Assembly (NCBI GenBank): GCA_965229095.1
Contig: OZ245855.1
Location: 2,976,001 to 3,040,000, forward strand
Reading direction: 5' to 3'
Source of the DNA: Taibaiella sp965229095
Lineage (GTDB): Bacteria > Bacteroidota > Bacteroidia > Chitinophagales > Chitinophagaceae
DNA length: 64,000 bases
Below are positions 48,124 through 56,697 of the stretch, piece by piece (within the stretch, counting starts at the first letter, position 1; each line of letters opens with the position of its first letter). The position numbers and the translations under genes were made by a program. The notes beneath the pieces were generated by a model, which saw only the letters and a list, made by a program, of their open reading frames with translations, searched no databases and was not told the DNA's origin.

Positions 48124-50733
48124 ATGGCAAAGAAAACTGCAGAAGAAACCCCGTTAATGAAACAACACCAGGCGATAAAAAGCCGGTACCCCGATGCGGT
48201 ATTGTTGTTTCGCGTAGGCGATTTTTACGAAACCTTTAAAGAAGATGCCTTAATCGCATCAAAAGTATTGGGTATTACCCTTACCAAAAGGGCCAATGGC
48301 GCAGCTTCCCATATTGAGTTGGCAGGCTTTCCCCACCATTCGCTGGATACTTACCTGCACAAGCTGGTAAAAGCCGGGCACAGGGTGGCCATCTGCGATC
48401 AGCTGGAAGACCCCAAAATGGTGAAAGGCATCGTCAAACGCGGGGTAACCGAGATCGTTACGCCCGGTGTGGCCGTCAACGACAAGCTGCTCGAAAACAA
48501 AAGCAACAACTTCCTTGCAGCGCTCTATCTCGACGATAAAGAGAACGGCATTGCCTTCCTTGATATTTCCACCGGCGAGTTTTTTGTGGCGCAGGGCAAT
48601 GTGGAATACATGGACAAGCTATTGCAGAGCTTCCAGCCATCCGAAGTACTGATCAGCAAAAGCAAACAGCGCTTTTTCAAAGAATGGCTGGACCAGAAGT
48701 ACTATACCTTTACGCTCGAAGACTGGATATTCCAGCATCATTATGGCTACGAAACCCTGATCCGTCATTTCGATACCCAATCGCTTAAAGGCTTTGGCAT
48801 CGACGACTGGAATGCAGCTACGATAGCTGCCGGTGCCGCACTGCATTACCTCAAGGATACCGAACACCCGCACATTCAGCATATCAGCGCTGTTCAAAGG
48901 ATTACCGCGACAGAATTCCTGTGGATGGACCGTTTTACCATACGCAACCTCGAGCTGATGCATAGCCCCGTTGAAAACGGCTATACTCTCTTGCAGGCCA
49001 TGGACCATACCATCACCCCTATGGGTGCGCGTATGCTCAAGCGCTGGATCATCTTTCCGCTAAGCGACAAACAATTGATAGAGGAAAGGCTGGACCGGGT
49101 AACGTTTTTTGTAAAGGAGCTGGATACCGCACAGGAATACCGGAAGCACCTCAAGCAGATCGGCGACATGGAAAGACTGGCGGCAAAGGTACCGCTGAAA
49201 AAGATCAATCCCCGGGAAGTGATCCAGTTGGGCAGGAGCCTCAAACATTGCGAGGAGATCAAGAAGCAGGGAGATGTTACCGGCAATACAGCCATTACCC
49301 ACCTCAGCACCATGATCGATCCCTGTACCGAAATACAGGAAGCTATCAGCAACAGGCTGAATGAAGACGCACCGGTTGCTGTAAATAAAGGAGGTGCGAT
49401 AAAAGAAGGCGTGCATGAAGAGCTGGACCAGTTGCGCAAGATTGCCTACAGCGGCAAGGAATACCTATTGCAGATACAGCAGACCGAAAGCCAGCGCACC
49501 GGCATTCCGTCCCTGAAAGTAGCGTTCAACAATGTATTTGGCTACTACCTCGAAGTAACCAATACCCATAAAGATAAAGTACCGCCGGAGTGGATCCGCA
49601 AACAGACCCTCACGAACGCGGAACGTTATATTACCCCTGAGCTGAAAGAGTATGAGGAAAAAATATTGGGCGCAGAAGAAAAGATAGCTGCGCTGGAGCT
49701 GCAGTTGTACGATGCACTTATCGATAAGATACAGACCGTACTGTCCCGTATGCAACAGAATGCGCAGGCCATTGCCCAGATCGACTGCCTGCTGTCCTTT
49801 GCCCACATAGCCAGGCAATACCAGTATTGCCGTCCGCAGATCAGCGACGAGCAGATGCTGGACATCAAACAAGGCCGTCACCCGGTTATCGAACAACACC
49901 TGCAACCGGGCGATACTTATATAGCCAACGATATTTTCCTGGATAAGGAAGAACAGCAGGTGATCATCCTTACCGGCCCCAATATGAGTGGTAAGTCGGC
50001 TTTGCTGCGCCAGACCGCGCTCATCACGCTGATGGCACATGTAGGCAGCTACGTGCCGGCGACCGCTGCGACGGTAGGTCTTACCGATAAGATATTTACC
50101 CGCGTAGGCGCCTCCGACAACCTGAGCGGCGGCGAGTCCACCTTTATGGTCGAGATGAACGAGACAGCAAGCATTGTCAACAACCTGAGCAGCCGCAGCC
50201 TCATACTGCTGGATGAGATCGGCAGGGGCACCAGTACTTACGACGGCATCTCTATTGCCTGGGCATTGGTAGAACATATCCAGGGCCATGCCTATAAACC
50301 CAAAACCCTTTTTGCCACCCACTACCACGAGCTGAATGAGCTGGAGCATAAGCTCGAGCGGGTGAAGAATTTTCACATCACGCACAAAGAAACGGGCAAT
50401 AAGGTAATTTTCCTGCGCAAGCTGGAACCCGGCGGAAGCCGCCACAGCTTTGGTATCCAGGTAGCCCGCATGGCCGGCATGCCGCCATCGCTTACCGACA
50501 GGGCCAATGAAATACTTGCAGTCCTGGAAGAAAAGCATGCCGACAACAAACCCTCGGACCGCATGAAGAAGATGCCGGTGCAGAATTTCCAGCTCAATAT
50601 CTTTGACGGTTTGGGCGAAGACCTGCGTCGTATCCAGACCCAGTTATTCACCGTGGACATCAATACCCTTACCCCGGTGGAAGCCTTGCTGAAACTGAAC
50701 GAGCTTAAGGATATCGTGAAAGTGTACCAATAG
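48124..50733 (+). CDS. mutS: DNA mismatch repair protein MutS
   Basis: A protein of 869 residues, the normal size. Domain I begins HQAIKSRYPDAVLLFRVGDFYETF, where the F-Y-E (about residues 37-39) is the mismatch-contacting motif. The ATPase domain has Walker A GPNMSGKSALLRQ (about 619-631), SGGESTFMVEMNE, LILLDEIGRGTSTYDG (Walker B) and ATHYHELNEL. It recognises mismatches and recruits MutL. The gene is preceded by a -7 box close to the ATG and followed by a hairpin terminator. Confidence 0.98.
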   Translation: MAKKTAEETPLMKQHQAIKSRYPDAVLLFRVGDFYETFKEDALIASKVLGITLTKRANGAASHIELAGFPHHSLDTYLHKLVKAGHRVAICDQLEDPKMVKGIVKRGVTEIVTPGVAVNDKLLENKSNNFLAALYLDDKENGIAFLDISTGEFFVAQGNVEYMDKLLQSFQPSEVLISKSKQRFFKEWLDQKYYTFTLEDWIFQHHYGYETLIRHFDTQSLKGFGIDDWNAATIAAGAALHYLKDTEHPHIQHISAVQRITATEFLWMDRFTIRNLELMHSPVENGYTLLQAMDHTITPMGARMLKRWIIFPLSDKQLIEERLDRVTFFVKELDTAQEYRKHLKQIGDMERLAAKVPLKKINPREVIQLGRSLKHCEEIKKQGDVTGNTAITHLSTMIDPCTEIQEAISNRLNEDAPVAVNKGGAIKEGVHEELDQLRKIAYSGKEYLLQIQQTESQRTGIPSLKVAFNNVFGYYLEVTNTHKDKVPPEWIRKQTLTNAERYITPELKEYEEKILGAEEKIAALELQLYDALIDKIQTVLSRMQQNAQAIAQIDCLLSFAHIARQYQYCRPQISDEQMLDIKQGRHPVIEQHLQPGDTYIANDIFLDKEEQQVIILTGPNMSGKSALLRQTALITLMAHVGSYVPATAATVGLTDKIFTRVGASDNLSGGESTFMVEMNETASIVNNLSSRSLILLDEIGRGTSTYDGISIAWALVEHIQGHAYKPKTLFATHYHELNELEHKLERVKNFHITHKETGNKVIFLRKLEPGGSRHSFGIQVARMAGMPPSLTDRANEILAVLEEKHADNKPSDRMKKMPVQNFQLNIFDGLGEDLRRIQTQLFTVDINTLTPVEALLKLNELKDIVKVYQ

Positions 50734-50758
50734 CCTTTCTTTTCCTGCAATAGATTTT

Positions 50759-50790
50759 CCCGCAGCGGCATAGCGTCGCTGCGGGATTTT
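50759..50790 (+). terminator. Terminator of mutS
   Basis: A 9-base stem (CCCGCAGCG / CGCTGCGGG) with a 9-base loop and a T run, 26 bases after the mutS stop codon. Confidence 0.85.
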
Positions 50791-50849
50791 TATGTTGTAT
50801 ATTTCTCGCTGCGGCGCTGTGCCGCAGTGAGATGAATATTTTTCTATAA

Positions 50850-51330
50850 GCCGTCGCGAGCGATAGCAACGGCAAACCCTGCAGCACTCACGCTGTCATC
50901 CCGAATGTAGCTTGCGCAGCATGCGTAATGAGGGATCTTGGGCGTTCCTATTTAGCCCACCAAGACACTAGTATTCATATTTTCTCGCAAAGGTGCGGAG
51001 GCGCAGCGATTTTTATTTTGCACACAACAACGACACTAAGAAAACAATGTCTTCCGCTGCATCGTAGCGCCACCGCGAGCAATAGGGTAGCACACCCTAT
51101 AGCACTCACGCTGTCATCCCGAATGTAGCTTGCGCAGCATGCGTAACGAGGGATCTTGGGTACTCTTATTTCACGTACAATGACACCAAAGCACGATAGC
51201 GTATTTATATTTTCTCGCAAAGGTGCGATGACGCAATTTTTTTTTGCTCACAACGACACAACAGCACTAAGAAAAACGATACCCTTTATCCGCATCATAG
51301 GCCGCTGCGAACAATAAACAGCCAGTCGAT
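50850..51330. repeat. Tandem copies of an interspersed-type repeat
   Basis: Two copies of a 218-base unit, with a partial third. GCACTCACGCTGTCATCCCG starts at 50884 and again at 51102, and each copy continues with AATGTAGCTTGCGCAGC, GAGGGATCTTGGG and TTTTCTCGCAAAGGTGCG. TTTTGC(A/T)CACAAC and CACTAAGAAAA occur near 51017 and again near 51244. No reading frame spans it. GTCATCCCGA...GAGGGATCT units of this style are seen in other bacterial genomes, as dispersed repeats, from memory. Confidence 0.8.
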
Positions 51331-51405
51331 TTAACGATTTAGTTTCCTGATCCCGAACCGGGTACAACCATTATTGCCGAAGTTTGTTGCTAAAACAAAA
51401 AGGTT

Positions 51406-52911
51406 ATGGAAGTTACCGTAAGAGAACTCAAGATCGAAGATTATGCCGGTTTAAGGGCTGCCATGATAGAAGCTTATGACGGTATAGGCGGTGTATGGCG
51501 CGAAGCCAATATCGACAAATTGCTCGACATCTTCCCCGAAGGGCAATTTTGCGTGGAGGTAGACGGCAAAGTGGCCGCCTGTGCTTTATCCATCATCGTG
51601 CAATACGAATTGTTTGGCGACGAACACTCATACGAAGAGATCACGGGCAATTATACTTTCGATACCCATTTCGACGATGGGGATGTCCTGTATGGCATCG
51701 AGGTCTTTGTACATCCCGAGTTCCGGCAACTGCGCTTGGCCAGGCGGCTTTATGACGCCCGCAAGGAACTCTGCGAAAACCTGAACCTGAAAGAAATTAT
51801 GGTAGGCGGACGTATTCCCAACTATCATTTATACAGCGATGAGCTAAGCCCCAAGCAATACATCGACAAGGTTAAGGCTAAAGAAATTTATGATCCCGTG
51901 CTTAGCTTCCAGCTTTCCAACGATTTTCATGTGGCCAAAATAATGACCAATTACCTCAAGGGCGACAGCCAATCCATGGAATACGCCGTATTGCTGGAGT
52001 GGAACAACATCTATTATTCCCGTAAAAAGAATGCCCTTAGCGACAGCATCATCAGGCTGGGGCTGGTGCAATGGCAGATGCGGCCTTTTGCCGACATGGA
52101 GAAGTTCTTCGAGCAGGTAGAATTCTTTGTAGATGTGCTGAGCGAGTACAAATCGGATTTTGCCGTATTTCCCGAGTTCTTCAACTCCCCGCTCCTGAGC
52201 GAGTACAACCACCTGAGCGAATACGAAGCCATGCGGGAGTTGTCTAAAAAAACAAAGGAGATACAACAGAAGATCTCCGAATATGCCATTGCCTACAATG
52301 TCAATATTATTGCAGGAAGCATGCCGGTTATGGAGAACGGGCATTTGTATAATGTCGCTTACCTCTGCCATCGTAACGGTAAGCTGAGCGAATACCGCAA
52401 GATCCATATCACCCCTAACGAAACCAAGTATTACGGTATTACCGGCGGCGATAAGATCAGCGTGATCAACACCGATTGCGGTAAGATCGGTATCCTTATC
52501 TGTTACGATGTCGAGTTTCCCGAACTCTCCCGCCTGCTGGCCTTACAAGGCATGAAGATCCTCTTTGTGCCTTACCTTACCGATACTCAGAACGCATATA
52601 TCAGGGTAAGGCATTGCGCTATGGCCAGGGCCATTGAAAACGAATGTTTCGTAGCGATTGCAGGCTGCGTGGGTAATCTTCCCGGCGTCAACAATATGGA
52701 TATCCAGTTCGGACAGGCGGCCGTATTTACCCCTTCCGATTTTGCTTTCCCGATGAATGCCATTAAAGCAGAAGCAACGCCCAATACCGAAATGACCCTT
52801 ATCGCCGATGTAGATCTTAACCTTTTGAAAGAGCTGCACCATTATGGTTCTGTTCGCACGATAACCGACAGGCGTACAGATCTTTACGAGGTAAGGATGC
52901 GCAAAAAGTAA
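51406..52911 (+). CDS. GNAT acetyltransferase fused to carbon-nitrogen hydrolase
   Basis: A protein of 501 residues with two domains. The N-terminal GNAT domain (about 1-200) has VYGIEVFVHPEFRQLRLARRLYDARK-like acetyl-CoA binding (IEVFVHPEFRQLRLARR). The C-terminal nitrilase domain (about 215-500) has the Glu-Lys-Cys triad: Glu in FPEFFNSP (about 257), Lys in YRKIHITPNE (about 332) and Cys in ILICYDVEFPE (about 366). This fusion is known in bacteria and its substrate is usually not settled. An amidase or N-acyl-amino-acid acting role is plausible. It is a single gene. Confidence 0.92.
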   Translation: MEVTVRELKIEDYAGLRAAMIEAYDGIGGVWREANIDKLLDIFPEGQFCVEVDGKVAACALSIIVQYELFGDEHSYEEITGNYTFDTHFDDGDVLYGIEVFVHPEFRQLRLARRLYDARKELCENLNLKEIMVGGRIPNYHLYSDELSPKQYIDKVKAKEIYDPVLSFQLSNDFHVAKIMTNYLKGDSQSMEYAVLLEWNNIYYSRKKNALSDSIIRLGLVQWQMRPFADMEKFFEQVEFFVDVLSEYKSDFAVFPEFFNSPLLSEYNHLSEYEAMRELSKKTKEIQQKISEYAIAYNVNIIAGSMPVMENGHLYNVAYLCHRNGKLSEYRKIHITPNETKYYGITGGDKISVINTDCGKIGILICYDVEFPELSRLLALQGMKILFVPYLTDTQNAYIRVRHCAMARAIENECFVAIAGCVGNLPGVNNMDIQFGQAAVFTPSDFAFPMNAIKAEATPNTEMTLIADVDLNLLKELHHYGSVRTITDRRTDLYEVRMRKK

Positions 52912-53000
52912 TGCTTTTAACAGAGCCTTGCATTCTAATCAGGGTTACCTTTCGGGCTTAAGCGTATAAAAGAATATACATTAACTCAAAACTTACAGAA

Positions 53001-53270
53001 ATGAAAAAAGCAATCCTGATGTTGTCCGTAGTTGCCGGCCTGGCCTTCACTGCTTGTAATAATACACCTTCGGAAGCGACTAAAGATGCTGCTGCCGATT
53101 CTGTAAAAGCGGCAACAGAACAACAAGCTGATCAAATGAAAGAAAATGCGGAAACCACTGCCGATTCAGCCAAAACTGCGGTGAAAGCCACAGAAGATTC
53201 TGCTAAAGCTGCTGCCAAGTCAGTAGAAAAAGCCGGAGAGAAGAAAGCCGAAGAAATGAAAAAGAAGTAA
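53001..53270 (+). CDS. Small Ala/Lys/Glu-rich lipoprotein with 11-residue repeats
   Basis: An 89-residue protein with a lipoprotein signal (MKKAILMLSVVAGLAFTAC). After it, all residues are Ala, Lys, Glu, Ser, Thr, Asp, Gln, Val with repeating ADSVKAATEQQAD, ADSAKTAVKATEDSAKAAAKSV elements of about 11 residues, a pattern like LEA or Lpp-type helices, ending EEMKKK. It probably forms a long helix, maybe a trimer, at the membrane surface. Possibly a Lpp-like or stress lipoprotein. It is a single gene with a terminator. Confidence 0.8.
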   Translation: MKKAILMLSVVAGLAFTACNNTPSEATKDAAADSVKAATEQQADQMKENAETTADSAKTAVKATEDSAKAAAKSVEKAGEKKAEEMKKK

Positions 53271-53292
53271 GCCAGAGAAAGCAAAAAACGAA

Positions 53293-53319
53293 AAGGAGCT
53301 GTTTACAGCTCCTTTTTTA
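53293..53319 (+). terminator. Terminator of the small lipoprotein gene
   Basis: A 10-base stem (AAGGAGCTGT / ACAGCTCCTT) with a 2-base loop and a T run. Confidence 0.9.
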
Positions 53320-53344
53320 TCGTATCGGCGGCAAGCCGGAAGTA

Positions 53345-53695
53345 TTATTTGTTGTGCAATTTTGCTTGTTTACCCAAAAGTTCTTCCACCGTTTCCCGGT
53401 ACATTTCGTCCGGAACGCAGCAATCTACAGGACATACGGCAGCACATTGAGGCTCCTCATGAAAACCCTGGCATTCGGTACATTTATCGGGCGTAATATA
53501 ATAAGTATCCACGGCAACGGGATCGTGGGGGGCGTTAGCAGCAGTATGGCTGCCGTCCATCAGGACAAAGTCTCCTTTCACAGTAGTCCCGTCAGCAATT
53601 TTCCATTCCACGCCACCCTCATAAATAGCCGTATTCGGGCATTCCGGTTCACAAGCGCCACAGTTAATGCATTCGTCAGTTATTTTTATAGCCAT
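53345..53695 (-). CDS. 2[4Fe-4S] ferredoxin
   Basis: A protein of 116 residues with two cluster motifs: CINCGACEPECP (residues about 10-21) and CTECQGFHEEPQCAAVCP (about 73-90), the second with a longer spacer. It has no signal peptide, so it is cytoplasmic. Between the motifs is a loop (GTTVKGDFVLMDG, DPVAVDTYYITPDKC). It is divergent from the LuxC-like acyl-CoA reductase and could carry electrons in the same pathway, but the pairing is inferred from position. The spacing of 93 bases leaves room for shared control. Confidence 0.93.
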   Translation of the reverse strand: MAIKITDECINCGACEPECPNTAIYEGGVEWKIADGTTVKGDFVLMDGSHTAANAPHDPVAVDTYYITPDKCTECQGFHEEPQCAAVCPVDCCVPDEMYRETVEELLGKQAKLHNK

Positions 53696-53788
53696 CTTCT
53701 TTATTCAGATTTGTAAGGTAAAAACAGGCGCTCCGGCATTCAGCATGCCTGCCTGTTCATCGATTATCAATTAAAAATTGTTTATCCG

Positions 53789-54859
53789 GTGGCAAAATTA
53801 CAATTTCGCAGTCAGAAAATAGAATATCTTATGTCATTATTGGAAGAAAGAATAGCCCTGATGGTCCGTTTAGGCAATTACCTGGCGGATAACAACGAAG
53901 AATGGCAAAATGTTGTAGCGCTGGCAGAAAGAATGAACGGCTGGTTTACACCCGAATTTATACAGTTGGCGGCTACCAATATAAGAGAAGCATTCCTGCA
54001 GGAAGCCAAGCTGAATACCTGGCTGGCACAGTATCCCGGCCTGGGACAGCCGAGAGGCGGCAACAAAACAGTAGGCCTGGTGATGGCCGGTAATATCCCG
54101 CTCGTAGGCTTCCACGATTTCCTGTGCGTGTACCTGAGCGGCCTCAAACTGAACCTTAAACTGTCTTCAAAAGATACGGTGCTCTGGGAACACCTGCTGG
54201 CCTTACTGAGCAATTGGGATACCCGGTTTAGCAACCAGGTAACTGTGGGCGAGATGCTTAAAGGCTGTGATGCCTATATCGCTACCGGCAGCAATAATTC
54301 GGCCCGGTATTTCGAACAGTATTTCCAGAAATACCCTCATATTATCCGTAAAAACAGGACTTCCGTAGCCTTGCTGGATGGCTCCGAAACACGGAAGCAA
54401 CTGGACAGCCTGGCAACCGATGTCTGCTCTTATTTCGGCCTGGGCTGCCGTAATATTACCAAGATCTACGTGCCCGAAGGTTATGCATTTGAAGCCCTGC
54501 TGCCCGTATTTGACCGTTATAAGCACCACGGGGATCATAATAAGTATAAAAACAATTACGACTTCCAGTTGGCCATATTCCTGCTCAACAACGTACCTTA
54601 CATGACCAATGGCAGCCTGTTACTTGTCCCTTCGGAAAGCCCCTTCGCCGCCATTAGCGTATTGCATTACGAATATTATCAGGACAAAGAAGCCCTGCTG
54701 CAAACCTTAAGCCAGGACGACCGGCTGCAATGCATTACCATGAAAGAGCATGTACAGGCAGGTACTGTAGCAACAAAGGCGTTTGGAGAAAACCAGGTCC
54801 CTGCGCTCGAAGATTACGCAGACGGTATCGATACCATGGCTTTTCTCGCGGATTTATAA
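53789..54859 (+). CDS. LuxC-like acyl-CoA reductase
   Basis: A protein of 356 residues with LuxC-family features: VGLVMAGNIPLVGFHDFLCVYLSGLK (NADPH-binding region, about 96-121), VAYIATGSNNSARYFE-like (AYIATGSNN), and the catalytic Cys in FGLGCRNITKIYVPEG (about 215). It reduces acyl groups to aldehydes. The listed start is GTG at 53789; another Met at residue 15 is possible. It lies divergent from the ferredoxin gene. Confidence 0.85.
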   Translation: MAKLQFRSQKIEYLMSLLEERIALMVRLGNYLADNNEEWQNVVALAERMNGWFTPEFIQLAATNIREAFLQEAKLNTWLAQYPGLGQPRGGNKTVGLVMAGNIPLVGFHDFLCVYLSGLKLNLKLSSKDTVLWEHLLALLSNWDTRFSNQVTVGEMLKGCDAYIATGSNNSARYFEQYFQKYPHIIRKNRTSVALLDGSETRKQLDSLATDVCSYFGLGCRNITKIYVPEGYAFEALLPVFDRYKHHGDHNKYKNNYDFQLAIFLLNNVPYMTNGSLLLVPSESPFAAISVLHYEYYQDKEALLQTLSQDDRLQCITMKEHVQAGTVATKAFGENQVPALEDYADGIDTMAFLADL

Positions 54860-54861
54860 TA

Positions 54862-54897
54862 TTCATACAGGTCCGTGCCCCCACGGACCTGTATGAA
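54862..54897. terminator. Long hairpin after the LuxC-like gene
   Basis: A 16-base perfect stem (TTCATACAGGTCCGTG / CACGGACCTGTATGAA) with a 4-base loop, just past the stop codon. The tail has no strong T run on either strand, so it may act in mRNA stability rather than termination. Confidence 0.7.
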
Positions 54898-55060
54898 ATT
54901 CTTAAAAAAGATCAAAAAACAACTTCTTAACTACCTTGTAACTCAAAGCAATGTATTTTTGAGAGACATTAAAAAGTTAAAATTTTCCCTTTTAAAATTT
55001 ATGGTGAAACTCTACGTTTAAATTATAATCTAATTACTATTAAAACAAGAGAGCAGAACT

Positions 55061-56539
55061 ATGAAGAAGACCATCATACCGGTAGTCCTTACCGCTGCTG
55101 TTACTTCACTACTCACCATGTGGGGATTCAGCAAGTTTTCCGATAAACAACGTTTTTTTTCTGACGACAGCAAAGTCCCCATCCATTATGCCTCCAATTC
55201 AGGCGTAGCGGGCACACAGCCTGTCGACTTTTCACCCGCAGCCGAATCTTCCGTAAAATCGGTGGTGCATGTAAAAACCCTTACCCAAGGCAAAACGGTA
55301 CTGGCACAAGACCCCTTCGGTTTCTACGGTCCGCAGCAATACCGGATGCCCGACCAGATGGGTGCCGGCTCTGGCGTCATTATTTCACAGGATGGCTATG
55401 TCATTACCAATAACCACGTAGTACAGGGCGCCGACCAGGTACAGGTTACCTTTAATGACCGCAATACACAGATCGCAAAGGTAGTAGGCACCGATCCCTC
55501 TACGGACATTGCCGTATTAAAGATCGACGGCAGCAACCTTCCTTATATGGAGCTGGGTAATTCCGACAATGTAAGGCTGGGCCAATGGGTACTGGCCGTG
55601 GGCTATCCGCTTAACCTGGAAGCCACGGTAACAGCAGGTATCGTGAGCGCCAAAGGCCGTGCGATCGGGCTTAACGAAGCCCGTGCCAAAAGCGGCGCCG
55701 TAGAATCTTATATCCAAACTGATGCCGCAGTAAACCCCGGCAACAGCGGCGGCGCACTGGTAAATACACAAGGACAACTGATCGGTATCAACGCTGCCAT
55801 TGCATCGCCTACGGGCAGCTATGCCGGTTACTCTTATGCCATTCCTTCCAACCTAGCCCAGAAGGTAGCCAGCGACATTATTAAATTCGGAACCGTACAA
55901 CGCGGATACCTCGGCTTGGAACTGGGCGACCTCAATAAAATGACCGAACAGTCGGCAGAACAATACGGCCTGAGCAGCGGCGTATTCAGGGATGCCAAAG
56001 GTGTACTGGTAAAGAATATTGTGCCCGGTAGCGGAGCAGCAGCAGCAGGATTGAAGAGAGGCGATATTATCTCTATGATCAACGGTAATGCTGTAAGTAG
56101 TGTACCGCAGCTCACCGAGCAGGTAGCCCGTTTCCACCCAGGCGATAAGATAAGCGTAAGCTATATCAGGAATGGCAGCCCGGCCAGTGTATCGGTAGAG
56201 CTTCGTAACCTCTCCGGCGCGAGCAACATAAGCAAAGGGTCCGGAACCCTGGTGTACTCCGGCGCCACCTTACGTAATTTGTCCTCTTCCGAAGCCAGCA
56301 ACCTGGGTATCGAAGGCGGCGTTATGGTCACCGCAGTATCGGACGGAAGCGCGGCCAAAAAGTCGAATATCCAGAAAGGTTTCGTGATCGTAAATGTAAA
56401 CGATGAAATGGTGAACAACATTACCGATTTTCAGAATGTAGTTTCCCAGGCCACAGATGGCGTACAGGTAGGCGGTATCTACCAGGGCCGCAGGGGCATG
56501 TACTATTACGGCCTTAACGGCAGCGGCAGCAATTATTAA
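55061..56539 (+). CDS. degQ: DegQ/HtrA-type serine protease
   Basis: A protein of 492 residues with an N-terminal signal or anchor (residues about 1-25), the trypsin-like domain with catalytic His in VITNNHVVQGA (about 119), Asp in TDIAVLKI (about 149) and Ser in NPGNSGGALV (about 229), then PDZ1 (RGYLGLELGDL, GAAAAGLKRGDIIS) and PDZ2 (residues about 400-480). It degrades or refolds misfolded periplasmic proteins, relevant with so many exported proteins in the window. A terminator follows 75 bases after the stop. Confidence 0.95.
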   Translation: MKKTIIPVVLTAAVTSLLTMWGFSKFSDKQRFFSDDSKVPIHYASNSGVAGTQPVDFSPAAESSVKSVVHVKTLTQGKTVLAQDPFGFYGPQQYRMPDQMGAGSGVIISQDGYVITNNHVVQGADQVQVTFNDRNTQIAKVVGTDPSTDIAVLKIDGSNLPYMELGNSDNVRLGQWVLAVGYPLNLEATVTAGIVSAKGRAIGLNEARAKSGAVESYIQTDAAVNPGNSGGALVNTQGQLIGINAAIASPTGSYAGYSYAIPSNLAQKVASDIIKFGTVQRGYLGLELGDLNKMTEQSAEQYGLSSGVFRDAKGVLVKNIVPGSGAAAAGLKRGDIISMINGNAVSSVPQLTEQVARFHPGDKISVSYIRNGSPASVSVELRNLSGASNISKGSGTLVYSGATLRNLSSSEASNLGIEGGVMVTAVSDGSAAKKSNIQKGFVIVNVNDEMVNNITDFQNVVSQATDGVQVGGIYQGRRGMYYYGLNGSGSNY

Positions 56540-56606
56540 TGCCTTATCCGGCAGGGGATTGCCTTTAGTAAAAATCCTTTCTGTAAAAGAATATTGTAAC
56601 GAAAGC

Positions 56607-56637
56607 ACCCTGTAACGCATCTTGTTACAGGGTTTTT
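56607..56637 (+). terminator. Terminator of degQ
   Basis: A 10-base stem (ACCCTGTAAC / GTTACAGGGT) with a 7-base loop and a T run. Confidence 0.9.
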
Positions 56638-56697
56638 CCTTTTGTAAATAAATAAGATACTTATATTGCATGCCATAAAAAGGTACTAAGGCTCACA

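Noticed and set aside
49465..50538. 357-codon minus-strand frame over mutS
   Set aside because: Antisense shadow of the ATPase and core domains of MutS.
50850..51330. Repeat block considered as a CRISPR array
   Set aside because: Unit length of about 218 bases, no regular short repeats with unique spacers, no cas genes nearby.
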